Assembly (NCBI GenBank): GCA_916610825.1
Contig: OU744452.1
Span: forward strand, 17,633,103-17,697,102
Direction of reading: 5' to 3'
Source of the DNA: Haliclystus octoradiatus
Taxonomy: Eukaryota; Cnidaria; Staurozoa; Stauromedusae; Haliclystidae
DNA length: 64,000 nucleotides
Shown: one piece after another, positions 53,801 to 63,250 of the stretch
Layout: each line of letters starts with the position of its first letter
Numbering within the stretch: the first letter of the stretch is position 1
The notes under the pieces: generated by a model
Seen by the model: the letters and a program-made list of their open reading frames with translations, nothing else
Told to the model about the DNA's origin: nothing
Database searches by the model: none
Made by a program: the position numbers and the translations under genes

Positions 53801-54996
53801 TTAACAAATCAATTATTAAATGCAACAAGAAAAACAAAATATTCCGATGAACTGTTAGAGCAGACATTTAATGCAGTTCTGTTAGATCACACACTGTCTA
53901 GTTGTCTTATGGTGTTGGGCGACGACGATGAAGATTTGAAGGGACATGAGGTATAGTTATTACTATTACGATATATATACGGACCATCGGCGCCACTACT
54001 CGGGGGCTCTAAACCATAATAGGCACCAATTGGAGTAGGACGCGCCTGTTGCACAAAGCTTTAAAGTTCTGAGATGAAAAAACCTCACCTATAAAAAAGT
54101 AAACTAATTAAAAGCAGAAATTCCCCGTATGACTTTGATTTGGAGCTACCTTCAGAGAGACTCCCATGAGGTTCTGTTACAATCTAAACTGAAAGTTAAC
54201 GGTTATAAAGTAGGTTAGAATTCGCAAAATTGAAGTATATTTTTAATCTTCATTTTTTGTTATTTATTATTTTACTATTTATTTCTTTGTATGAAAAGTA
54301 AACCATTCAACATATTTTTTATACAGGCAAGCGAAGGAACATTTTACAGTCATAATTTTACACTGAGATGTAGCCTAGTAAGAGTCCTTACAATAACAAT
54401 TAAAATTTACACGGTCTAACTTAAATATAAAGATTGCCGAGGAGGACGAGGCTATAACATTTTCATGTAACTCGTTCCATATAATGGAACTATACTCTCG
54501 ACAAAATAATGAATATATTTACAGTCTTTTACACGAGGTGGACGTGCAATGATATTGCATTGAATTTCCTCGCAGTTTAATGAATTTACGCTTTCTTAGA
54601 ATCTATTCGGGAAATAAATCACTTAAAGTATATACAATTTTGTATAAAGGAGTTTCTTTTTTACTTGAATTCTCATAGGATGGAATAATGCCTTTGAACA
54701 ACGATGAAGATTTACACCATCTACCTCATGTTGAGTTCTTGCAAAATTTCTTAAGAAATGATTCAATTAAGAAATCTCTACCCACAGATGCAAGTACACA
54801 AACATTATTAGATATTAATAATGATAATGTTCATCAAGTATCCTATGTTAATCTTGCATCATATCCAGATGAAGATAATATATCATTCAAAAAGAAATCT
54901 AAAAAATCTGGACGTAATAAATTATTAAATAGATTAATGTGTTTTCCAGTTAGAAGAAGATCACATTCTATTAACGATGATGAACGACCAAAGTAA
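35589..54996 (+). CDS. Kinesin-like protein, ARK/KIN-UC-like motor with large loop-10 insert, 18 exons
   Basis: Exons: 35589-35595, 37404-37504, 38687-38770, 39475-39562, 39896-39993, 40889-40988, 42121-42244, 43484-43527, 43999-44417, 47005-47078, 48417-48515, 48682-48796, 49274-49378, 50505-50556, 51143-51237, 52519-53128, 53769-53950, 54679-54996. All are in phase and give about 904 residues. Exon 1 is just ATGGATG and has an in-frame stop 21 bases upstream; it is the least certain exon. The N-terminal motor shows [11 protein letters not shown]-loop GQTGAGKT, switch I NRQSSRSH, switch II DLAGSE, and [19 protein letters not shown]. About 160 Ser/Pro/Lys-rich residues sit in loop 10. The end FGQRALRV...[15 protein letters not shown] recalls plant/protist ARK kinesins. 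The tail has coiled coil, a Ser-rich stretch and a basic end; no armadillo repeats are seen. Role: a microtubule motor; cargo unknown. Confidence 0.88.
36982..37056. mobile_element. Small fold-back element (about 75 bp)
   Basis: Begins TAGCCTCATT and ends AATGAGGCTA, with inner inverted ctcaactca / ttgagttgag arms. It could be a very short MITE. It lies in kinesin intron 1. Confidence 0.6.
38041..38170. repeat. 57-bp perfect inverted repeat with 16-base spacer (fold-back)
   Basis: The arms 38041-38097 and 38114-38170 are exact reverse complements, with spacer gacgctcttcagacgg. (TA)n runs lie on both sides (38021-38044 and about 38230-38258). On the - strand the spacer and right arm contain CTGAAGA-GCGT-CTTT-ACGC-GAAAC, which matches the pattern of a hammerhead ribozyme core. 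It lies in kinesin intron 2. Confidence 0.9.
41040..41457. mobile_element. hAT-type non-autonomous element (GACTCC-rich), intact, 8-bp TSD
   Basis: Ends CAGAGGTGTGCAG and the inverse-like CTGTACATCTCTA, with an exact 8-bp duplication TAAGCTAC at 41032-41039 and 41458-41465. The body is rich in agtccggctcc/gactccagctcc motifs that recall GACTCC-rich hAT MITEs of many animals. It lies in kinesin intron 6. Confidence 0.85.
42425..42530 (+). mobile_element. SINE 3' fragment
   Basis: Resembles the 3' body of the SINE at 13979 (shared 'caccaggtgaaa...gc...cttacccggttcgt'), but the tRNA head is missing. It is an old truncated copy in kinesin intron 7. Confidence 0.5.
43999..44417 (+). other. Kinesin exon 9: Ser/Pro/Lys-rich loop-10 insert
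   Basis: A single 419-base exon encodes about 140 residues between the switch I strand ([18 protein letters not shown]) and the strand before switch II ([14 protein letters not shown]). It is rich in Ser, Pro, Thr, Lys and Arg ([30 protein letters not shown]) and likely disordered. With part of exon 10 the insert totals about 160 residues, where most kinesins have about 10-20. Confidence 0.85.
44430..44640 (+). repeat. Dispersed repeat, copy 1 (partner at 47585-47820)
   Basis: 'acttccatacaccggct..gg..gccacgtg..atttttaggggt' resembles the stretch 47585-47820 in overall order, with many changes. Both are in kinesin introns. The family is unknown. Confidence 0.4.
44810..45040 (-). repeat. Dispersed repeat, inverted relative to 9355-9600
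   Basis: The reverse complement matches 9355-9600, including 'gactggcatctgtcca' and 'tcttgtaaacag'. It lies in kinesin intron 9. Confidence 0.55.
45154..45300 (+). repeat. Dispersed repeat (family also at 52180-52320 and 55310-55450, inverted)
   Basis: 'gggggtaactttcatacg...agggtat...cagggtattctttgtcgtgaaaa' pairs, in reverse complement, with 52180-52320 and more loosely with 55310-55450. No TSD or termini could be set. Confidence 0.45.
46076..46232. repeat. Fold-back element with hammerhead-like motif
   Basis: Arms of about 44 bp (atatatggcgaaagagtcaa... and its inverse) enclose about 70 bases. The spacer has CTGAAGA (46146) and GAAAC (46169) on the + strand, with a possible CGC/GCG stem between, related to the 38098-38125 motif. 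It lies in kinesin intron 9. Confidence 0.8.
47585..47820 (+). repeat. Dispersed repeat, copy 2 (partner at 44430-44640)
   Basis: GC-richer stretch bounded by a G run and a C run, in kinesin intron 10. It resembles 44430-44640 in order of motifs. Confidence 0.4.
49959..50475 (+). repeat. Tandem array, about 146-bp unit, three copies plus part, of a pogo-like MITE
   Basis: 'caataaaacctgtatataac' starts at 49959, 50103, 50249 and 50395 (periods 144, 146, 146). The unit carries the 'ctatagacatgtggcttttatagacagg' motif of the 3755/11235 MITE family. The array ends about 30 bases before kinesin exon 14. Confidence 0.85.
50728..50968. mobile_element. pogo-like MITE (CAGTGTAACCCGC family), interrupted
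   Basis: Ends AAGCGGGTTACACTG followed by TA. The middle holds a (CAT)n run and the short repeat also seen at 30596. The left end is eroded. It lies in kinesin intron 14. Confidence 0.55.
52180..52320 (-). repeat. Dispersed repeat copy, inverse of 45154-45300
   Basis: Shares, inverted, 'ttcatgacgaagaatacc' and 'gtacgaaagttaccccc' with 45154-45300. It lies in kinesin intron 15. Confidence 0.45.
53161..53289. mobile_element. pogo-like MITE (CAGTGTAACCCGC family), decayed
   Basis: Contains 'ggttgcatataagcgggg', 'cacttatccgaattgcactt' and the end ATTCCACTG followed by TA. It lies just after kinesin exon 16 and extends that exon's open frame past its donor site. Confidence 0.5.
53610..53725. mobile_element. 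pogo/Tc1-like MITE fragment (gaccactatag family)
   Basis: Carries 'gtgaccactataggcaggtgg' and 'ttgactctac', ending about 44 bases before kinesin exon 17. Confidence 0.5.
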
Positions 54997-55241
54997 TTAT
55001 TATTGATTGTTGAACGATCAATCTTTCTACATTATTTAAAATAATTAATTAATTTAATTAATTGGAATGACATTGATTAATACATTATATGTAATTATTC
55101 TATTCACTTAATTGTAATTGTATGGTAATTATAAATCCTCATTCTATTTATTACTCCATGTAAAATAGATGAACACAATAGATGAATTGTTGGCAATTTA
55201 CTGCAAATGTTCAGCCAGGCTATATAACCCGAGTTTGTCCG

Positions 55242-55247
55242 AATAAA
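55242..55247 (+). promoter_or_regulatory. Candidate poly(A) signal for the kinesin gene
   Basis: AATAAA about 245 bases after the stop codon; a second hexamer is at 55292-55297. Confidence 0.45.
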
Positions 55248-55309
55248 AGTTTTACAGGAAAAAAAAAATAGAAACAAATATATTGAGTACAAATAAAAAG
55301 TTGTGAGAA

Positions 55310-55450
55310 AAATTGAAAAGGTCAAAAGCTACACCTCAAAACATTTTCATGGCATAACATACTTTGAAACTGTGTTATGAATTTTGAAAAGGTACCCATT
55401 AACATTTGAAGGGGACGAATGCCCCGCCTACATCAAAAGTATGAGACTAT
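55310..55450 (-). repeat. Dispersed repeat copy, same family as 52180-52320
   Basis: Shares 'gctacacctcaaaacattttcatg' and 'ggtacccattaacatttgaa' with 52180-52320 in the same orientation. Confidence 0.45.
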
Positions 55451-56282
55451 TCTCCGCCTGTGGCTATACTTGGATACTCTTGAAAGTAATCTAAGTCAAA
55501 TCATACGCTGGAAGCGTTTTACAAGGGCCTATAGGGGCGACAAGACTCGGATTTCTGGATGTGTATAAGTTTATACTGTTCTATAATTTCCATTCCATTG
55601 GAATCATATCATGCCCATTCACTCATTTTGACAGAATCCCCGGGGACAGAACATTGCATGCTATAATATATCTATACATTGCTTGAATCAAGGCTTGAAT
55701 AATATTCATACAACTTGTGAAATGTGACTTGAGAAATTGCATTCGTTTTTCAACTTTGAGTCCGCAAGACGCGATGGACAATCTTTTAACAAGCTAAGGA
55801 TATTCAGAGTATAATAATATTTGAGGATTTTGAATAATTGAATTCAGAAATTTAGGCACGGGGAAATATTTGTAGAATCCAAATGTAAATGAGATTCTTA
55901 ATCGTTCTAGTTCGGATTTTATACACTCGATAATCAATATGCAATAATAATAAGGTAATAAGATGAGTAGAGGGCACGCAGAAGATCATCAAAAAAAGAT
56001 TTGGGACTGCACGCAGACTAAGATCACAGACTAGATAAATAGAATTTAGTGAAACTATAAATGTTCCTTCTGTATAACTAACTTAACCAACATGAATGAT
56101 GAAACACTGGAAATATTGAAATCAATCCCGGTTGCAGTTCATGGTTTTTGATAATTTTCTCTTTCCTCGTTATACTATTATATAATATACCAGTGAAGTG
56201 AGCCCGCTACACTGGGTAAAGTTTGAAAAAAAAAAAATTTCTAGAAGTTAGCCCAAATGATAAATACACAATAGAACTGACG

Positions 56283-56345
56283 GTCAGACGGGTGTGAAAC
56301 AGCGTGAATCTCGAATACAGTAGATACAAAGTTTGTATCTACAAA
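56283..56345 (+). repeat. Degenerate relative of the hammerhead-like fold-backs, with 23-bp palindrome
   Basis: 'gtcagacgggtgtgaaacagcgtgaatctcgaatac' resembles the spacer of the 46076 fold-back. It is followed by gtagatacaaagtttgtatctac, an almost perfect palindrome. Confidence 0.45.
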
Positions 56346-56859
56346 CAGACATACATCGACGTTTAAAAAGTAGATAATTATACCATTTCTTACGGTGACC
56401 CAGATGGCTCAACACAAACAAAAACTATTTGCAGCAAATAAAAAATATATGCCCGGTAAAGGAATAAAGCCAACAAATATATTGCATAACAGTTGCAAAA
56501 AACAATTCTGTTACAATTTATTCGAACTAAGGATAAAAAGTAATTTATCACAATAGGAAAACGTCATATATGACGAGAATATTTTACTTGTTTTGGTTTT
56601 TCCGATTCTTATACGATATAAAAATATCTTATTTTAAAAATACTAGTGAATTTTTCTTGGCATGAAGCCAAGAACGTTTAGTATCCCAAATTTTAATACC
56701 AATTTAGAATTTTAAAACTAATAGCAACAAAGACAAAACACGTTTTGATATATTATTTACAAATTCGAATGTATGATAAAAACAAAAAAGAACGAAGGAA
56801 CTATACAAATTCGCTAAACAAAATGAAATAATTGATTAGTTATATATTTATATAAAATT

Positions 56860-59800
56860 TCATCGCCTACTTGCAAATGGATTATTAAATTTTAGTTTGA
56901 AACTTTGAAAACCTTTTGAAATGTTCGACTGTTGTTTAGAGGTCGTTGGCATTTTGCTTGACGATTGTACGTCGAACACAATAGGTGAATGAACTATATT
57001 ATCTGATTTAGTTTGTTTTTGTGGTATTACAACTTCTGCTGTTTTTTGTCTTTTATTCACCGTCTCTTCTGGGATACTTTCCATGGCGGGACGACTTCGT
57101 TTCTTCTGTTGACGCAGTTGCAACTTCTGTTTTGCATAATTTAAAAAAAGAAAATATCTGATTAAAAATGTCTCTGAATTTCCTCTAGCCTTACGGAATC
57201 TAGGATTTCAGGATTCCTACTTAAATTGTCGGACCCTGATTGTTGCCTTCAATGAACCGAACCGATCAAGGAAGAAACCTTCCAAATTGGTTTGTCAAGT
57301 ATTCAAATCATAAACAGTTAATATTAACCGTTCGACTTATTTTGAAATCAATGGCAAAAAAACAACATTCTGATTCACACATAATATTAACTAAATTTTC
57401 ACACAATAGTCTTTGGGCTAAACAACCTAATATATTCTCTTTCGATGGTATACATACGGCATTAGACGATATATAAGTGAATTTTTATAATGTTTTAGAG
57501 ACATGTAATATCTCTGCAGTATATTATATATATCATATGCAACCAAACATTCCTTCAGGAATGCCTCGGCCTCACAATAATCATGGCAATATTTTCATAA
57601 TGCAGACAGAAAGTAACACAAGGAAATAATGTACATGCATTTATTAATGTCCAATGCTAGCGCCTTGAATCAGATAAATAATTTGGAAGAACTGGAGAAA
57701 TATTTACGGCTGTATGGGTATTCCCAATTTGCATTTCGTTTTCGATCTGTGAAAGCCTACGTTTGTGTTCTCTATAGTTACATGTATATAAACAGATAGC
57801 TATGTTATATATATTGGACAACAAAATATCACACATCCATATATATATAATACAATAACATAAGATAAGATATATTTTTAACCAAAACTCTCTTAAGTCA
57901 ACTCCAAAACTCTATAAAGCAAATGGTAATATCCTGTCTGGGCTCCCTGTGATACACCTCATTGGACCACAGGGAAACCAGACAGAATCACTACATGATA
58001 TAACAGCTATACGAGAATTAGATAACTTAACTAATATATGCAGTTGGGTTTTATATACAGCATTATTTCAATGGAAAAATACCGTTTAGACATACCAACA
58101 TTGACCACTATAGATATCCCCGAGCAAAAATTAGTTGAGTTCATAAACTTTACAAACTTTCATGAGCTGTTCATGAGCACCTTATAAACAGTTGATGAAC
58201 AGTTCATGAACTTCACAGATGAAATGTCTATGAGAACCTTATAAACAGTTGATGAACAGTTCATGAACTTTACAGATGAAATGTCGATGAACATCTTATA
58301 AAGAGTTCATGAACTGTTCATGAACTTCACAGATGAAATGTCTATGAGAACCTAATAAACAGTTCATGAACAGTTCACGAACTTTACAGATGAAATGTCG
58401 ATGAACATCTTATAAAGAGTTCATGAACTGTTCATGAACTTTACAGACTTTCATGAGCTGTTCGTGAGCACCTTATAAACAGTTGATGAACAGTTCATGA
58501 ACTTCACAGATGAAATGTCTATGAGAACCTTATAAACAGTTGATGAACAGTTCATGAACTTTACAGATGAAATGTCGATGAACATCTTATAAAGAGTTCA
58601 TGAACTGTTCATGAACTTCACAGATGAAATGTCTATGAGAACCTTATAAACAGTTCATGAACAGTTCATGAACTTCACAGATGAAATGTCTATGAGAACC
58701 TTATAAACAGTTGATGAACAGTTCATGAACTTTACAGATGAAATGTCGATGAACATCTTATAAAGAGTTCATGAACTGTTCATGAACTTTACAAACTTTC
58801 ATGAGCTGTTCGTGAGCACCTTATAAACAGTTGATGAACAGTTCATGAACTTCACAGATGAAATGTCTATGAGAACCTTATAAACAGTTGATAAACAGTT
58901 CATGAACTTTACAGATGAAATGTCGATGAACATCTTATAAAGAGTTCATGAACTGTTCATGAACTTCACAGATGAAATGTCTATGAGAACCTTATAAACA
59001 GTTCATGAACAGTTCATGAACTTTACAGATGAAATGTCGATGAACATCTTATAAAGAGTTCATGAACTGTTCATGAACTTTACAAACTTTCATGAGCTGT
59101 TCGTGAGCACCTTATAAACAGTTCATGAACAGTTCATGAACTTCACAGATGAAATGTCTATGAGAACCTTATAAACAGTTGATGAACAGTTCATGAACTT
59201 TACAGATGAAATGTCGATGAACATCTTATAAAGAGTTCATGAACTGTTCATGAACTTTACAAACTTTCATGAGCTGTTCATGAGCACCTTATAAACAGTT
59301 CATGAACAGTTCATGAACTTCACAGATGAAATGTCTATGAGAACCTTATAAACAGTTGATGAACAGTTCATGAACTTTACAGATGAAATGTCGATGAACA
59401 TCTTATAAAGAGTTCATGAACTGTTCATGAACTTCACAGATGAAATGTCTATGAGAACCTTATAAACAGTTCATGAACAGTTCATGAACTTCACAGATGA
59501 AATGTCTATGAGAACCTTATAAACAGTTGATGAACAGTTCATGAACTTTACAGATGAAATGTCGATGAACATCTTATAAAGAGTTCATGAACTGTTCATG
59601 AACTTTACAAACTTTCATGAGCTGTTCGTGAGCACCTTATAAACAGTTGATGAACAGTTCATGAACTTCACAGATGAAATGTCTATGAGAACCTTATAAA
59701 CAGTTGATGAACAGTTCATGAACTTTACAGATGAAATGTCGATGAACATCTTATAAAGAGTTCATGAACTGTTCATGAACTTCACAGATGAAATGTCTAT

Positions 59801-62800
59801 GAGAACCTTATAAACAGTTGATGAACAGTTCATGAACTTTACAGATGAAATGTCGATGAACATCTTATAAAGAGTTCATGAACTGTTCATGAACTTTACA
59901 AACTTTCATGAGCTGTTCGTGAGCACCTTATAAACAGTTCATGAACAGTTCATGAACTTCACAGATGAAATGTCTATGAGAACCTTATAAACAGTTGATG
60001 AACAGTTCATGAACTTTACAGATGAAATGTCGATGAACATCTTATAAAGAGTTCATGAACTGTTCATGAACTTTACAAACTTTCATGAGCTGTTCATGAG
60101 CACCTTATAAACAGTTCATGAACAGTTCATGAACTTTACAGATGAAATGTCGATGAACATCTTATAAAGAGTTCATGAACTGTTCATGAACTTTACAAAC
60201 TTTCATGAGCTGTTCATGAGCACCTTATAAACAGTTCATGAACAGTTCATGAACTTCCCAGATGAAATGTCTATGAGAACCTTATAAACAGTTGATGAAC
60301 AGTTCATGAACTTTACAGATGAAATGTCGATGAACATCTTATAAAGAGTTCATGAACTGTTCATGAACTTTACAAACTTTCATGAGCTGTTCGTGAGCAC
60401 CTTATAAACAGTTCATGAACAGTTCGTGAACTTCACAGATGAAATGTCTATGAGAACCTTATAAACAGTTGATGAACAGTTCATGAACTTTACAGGTGAA
60501 ATGTCGATGAACATCTTATAAAGAGTTCATGAACTGTTCATGAACTTTACAAACTTTCATGAGCTGTTCGTGAGCACCTTATAAACAGTTGATGAACAGT
60601 TCATGAACTTCACAGATCAAATGTCGATGAGAACCTTATAAACAGTTGATGAACAGTTCATGAACTTTACAGATGAAATGTCGATGAACATCTTATAAAG
60701 AGTTCATGAACTGTTCATGAACTTTACAAAATTTCATGAACTGTTCATGAGCACCTTATAAACAGTTCATGAACAGCTCATGAACTTCACAGATGAAATG
60801 TCTCTCAGCACCTTATAAATAGTTGATGAACAGTTGATGAACTTCAGAGATCAATGTCTATGAGCACCTTATAAACAGTTGATGAACTTTACAGATGAAA
60901 TGTCGATAAACACCATCTTAAGAGTTGATGAACTGTTCATGAACTTTACAAACTTTCATGAACTGTTCCTGAGCATATTAAAAACAGTTAATCAACAGTG
61001 CATGAACGATAAATGGCCCAACTGAGAAAGTGACCACTATATACAGATGGTCACTATGTCACAACAATATGCAGGTGGTCTTTATATACAAGCTTGATTC
61101 AATGGAAAATACCAAATGTTGCAGACATTGAGTGAAAGAGTGGCCACTATAGTACAGGTATGCGGCCACTATATAGAGGTGACTTTTACAACACGTTTTG
61201 ACTGTATTTCATTTTGTATCAGACACTTACCAGCTTGTATTTTGAGAGCACATGATCACGTATTTGTAATGGTCGCAATGGTCCTTGAACGCCACCATCT
61301 CTTCGGACAAAAATCTAAAAGTAAATGCAAAGGATTTTCATTCAAATTGAAAAGAGCATCAACAAAAATTTAGGGTATGTAATTGATTAAAAGGAGAAAT
61401 AAATAAAGATAAAGATGATATTCGACAAAGAGAGAGGGAAACAAATTTGATAATGGGTTTATTAATGACAGCAGATTATAAGTTTATAACGATGACCTGG
61501 TGCAGAACACAGGTCCATTCTTGTACCTTAGCTTGAAGAGATTTTTTGCATCTATTGACATTAAAATCATCAAAAACCTTTTTTTCAAATGAGATCTCAT
61601 ATTTGAAATCAAAATTTAGCAACACAATCTCTCAGGCCCATAATTTGCTTGGGCGCCGGGGCAATTGCTTCGCTTAAACCCCTTTAGACGGCCCTGACTT
61701 GTTTAACAGTTATGTGTCTTCACACCAATAGATTGTATCACCTATCACGCTATCACATAAGAATATCCCAAGCATACGGGATGATAAAACACATGGAGAT
61801 CTTTTTGTTGGGATTTGATAATTCATAGAAATTTTTAATTTTCTTTTGAGATTTTGCTCCAGCCTTCTGGAGCCTAAAATTGTAGGATTCCTGGTACTGA
61901 CCCTTAGAGGTGCTAGCCCTTGCGAAAAACAGTTCAGGAGTTCATGAACAGTTCATGAACGTTAAATGGCACAAATTTTCATGAACTATTCATGAACTCC
62001 TGAACTGCTTTTCACAGGGGATTAACAGTGTTCATCCATTGAACAATTGCCATTGTCACTGAAATCAAATAATACATTAACTATTATTCCTGAAATTTTT
62101 GAATCTCAAGTATTTGAGACATGGAATTACAAATAATATGTCTAAGTGGTCATAATATCTTAACCTTCCGGAATCTAGGATTCCAGGATTCCCCCTGTGA
62201 AAAACAGTTCAGGAGTTCATGAACAGTTCATGAACAGTTCATGAACGTTAAATGGCTCTAATTTTCCTGAACTGTTCATGAACTGTTCATGAACAATTCA
62301 TGAACCCTCATAGACAGTTCATGAACAGTTCATGAAATTTTGGGGCCATTTAACATTCATGAACAATTCATGAACTGTTCATGAACTTCCGAACTATTTT
62401 CGCAGGGGTCCTACTTTTGTCTGACCCTGGTCACATCTTATATGAGTTAAAAGAAATGACATAGAGGATATATTGTTAACTAGAATAGAACTCACAACTC
62501 AGTTTGTTTTTGTTGCAACCGGGATTGATTGATCAGGATTGTCTACTAATCCTATCTGAAAGTCAGGGTCTGATAGAACATTTTTCTTCAAGGATTCTAA
62601 TTTTTGCTTCCTAAAACTTTTCGGCCTTAATAAACTATTTAAATGTTTGCACAGCTTTATTTTAGGGGTTATTGTTCGCTCATTATCATAAAATATAATA
62701 CAAATGCGTATTTTCATTTTTATCTTGTAAAGAAAGGGAAGCAAATTATTTGTCTTCTGCTTGTAAAAGCTGAATCCAACTACTTCCTTCTCTTCCTTCA

Positions 62801-63060
62801 AATTTTTGCTAGTCTTCCAGTCCCGGAACCCTCCATTTTATCGAACCCTGCTGAAAGTAATCCTGCATGTTCACAATAATGTCTAGTCAATTTGGGAATT
62901 AAAGGGCACTGTAATGTATATAATAAAATACAAAACACACTTTGTGGTCGCTTGTTTCGTATATATCAGCGACGTCGCCTTTCTTAATATGTATCTCTAA
63001 TACAAAAATATCCATAAGTGGACGTGGTCTGCTATATCCTCTGCTCGATCGGCCATCCAT
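56860..63060 (-). CDS. Unrecognised basic protein, probable 3-exon gene
   Basis: I do not recognise this protein. Exons in transcript order: 62941-63060 (ATG at 63060, gtgtgt donor), 61231-61314 (acttttag acceptor, gtaagt donor) and 56860-57126 (caaaacag acceptor, TGA stop). All junctions are phase 0, giving 156 residues. It starts MDGRSSRGYSRPRPLMDIFV and continues EIHIKKGDVADIY, then RRDGGVQGPLRPLQIRDHVL, SKYKLKLQLRQQKKRSR, and ends FKLKFNNPFASRR. The first half looks like a small folded domain; the second half is Lys/Gln/Ser-rich and likely disordered, with KKRSR and NKRQK as possible nuclear signals. A possible 5' UTR exon ends near 63274 (AAG, then gtatgc) and joins an acceptor at 63082. 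The first-exon donor is weak. Exon 2 has the best splice sites. Intron 2 carries a 3-kb satellite. Confidence 0.45.
58041..61204. mobile_element. Composite: pogo/Tc1-like MITE split by a TTCATGAAC MITE with satellite expansion
   Basis: The left part (58041-58117: CAGTTGGGTTTTATATACAG ... gaccactatagata) and right part (about 61020-61204: gtgaccactatatacagatgg ... GTTTTGACTG then TA) are halves of the gaccactatag MITE family. Between them lies the TTCATGAAC array, which starts with TCCCCGAGCAAAAA, the family's usual end motif. The composite ends 26 bases from exon 2 of the - strand gene. Confidence 0.6.
58118..61015 (+). repeat. Higher-order minisatellite of 57- and 63-bp TTCATGAAC monomers
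   Basis: About fifty monomers. Type A (57 bp) has 'acttcacagatgaaatgtctatgagaacc'; type B (57 bp) has 'actttacagatgaaatgtcgatgaacatc'; type C (63 bp) has 'actttacaaactttcatgagctgttcgtgagcacc'. All end ttataaa and start with (c/g)agtt(g/c)atgaac. The order A-B-C makes a recurring unit of about 177 bp, mixed with A-B-A stretches. The right edge (after about 60720) is more diverged than the middle. Confidence 0.95.
61916..62020. mobile_element. TTCATGAAC-rich MITE, short copy
   Basis: Starts GCCCTTGCGAAAAACAGTTC and ends in the inverse CTGCTTTTCACAGGGG, with TTCATGAAC palindromes between. It lies in intron 1 of the - strand gene. Confidence 0.6.
62192..62408. mobile_element. TTCATGAAC-rich MITE inserted in the ggattcctac repeat
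   Basis: 217 bp from CCCCTGTGAAAAACAGTTC to the inverse TATTTTCGCAGGGG. It splits a copy of the 'ggaatctaggattccaggattcctac' repeat (uninterrupted relatives at 13915 and 57190), leaving ggattc on the left and tcctac on the right. This implies a 2-bp target duplication, TC here and TA in other copies. Confidence 0.7.
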
Positions 63061-63110
63061 AACTGGTACAAATTTTAAACTGAAATAAAAATAAACAATT
63101 GTAAAAACAT

Positions 63111-63250
63111 ATAGGCCTACAGGTGTAATTATTGGCCTACAGGTGTAATTTTAGGCCTACAGGTGTAATTATAGGCCTACAGGTGTAATTATAGGCCTAC
63201 AGGTGTAATTATAGGCCTACAGGTGTAATTATAGGCCAATAGATGTAATT
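63111..63250 (+). repeat. 20-bp tandem repeat, seven copies
   Basis: The unit ataggcctacaggtgtaatt repeats at exactly 20-bp spacing from 63111; the last copy is diverged. It ends 30 bases upstream of the acceptor of the first coding exon of the - strand gene. There are no unique spacers, so it is not a CRISPR array. Confidence 0.95.

Larger units (their letters stand above)
54997..56859. other. Intergenic region between two convergent genes
   Basis: Holds candidate poly(A) signals for the kinesin (AATAAA at 55242 and 55292) and for the - strand gene (56517). A dispersed repeat lies at 55310-55450, and a hammerhead-like repeat fragment with a near-perfect palindrome at 56283-56345. I see no further gene. 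Confidence 0.5.

Noticed and set aside
35589..54996. Conventional kinesin-1 (KIF5)
   Set aside because: [16 protein letters not shown] looks like kinesin-1, but the FGQRALRV end, [11 protein letters not shown] neck and long loop 10 do not fit.
57240..57476. 78-residue ORF on +
   Set aside because: Starts inside a copy of the ggattcctac repeat context, no homology recognised, and lies in an intron of the opposite-strand gene.
57647..57748. Short + strand frame MSNASALNQINNLEELEKYL... ending at a possible donor
   Set aside because: Protein-like composition, but only 34 codons, with no partner exon found; the - strand is also open here, so it is undecided rather than supported.
62499..62801. 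100-residue ORF on - (KSFRKQKLESLKKNVL...) as an extra exon of the last gene
   Set aside because: A gtgagt donor lies just after its stop, but no frame stays open from a good acceptor to that donor; the 'gtcagggtctgat' part looks repeat-derived.
63111..63250. CRISPR array
   Set aside because: Direct repeat with no unique spacers, in an animal genome.
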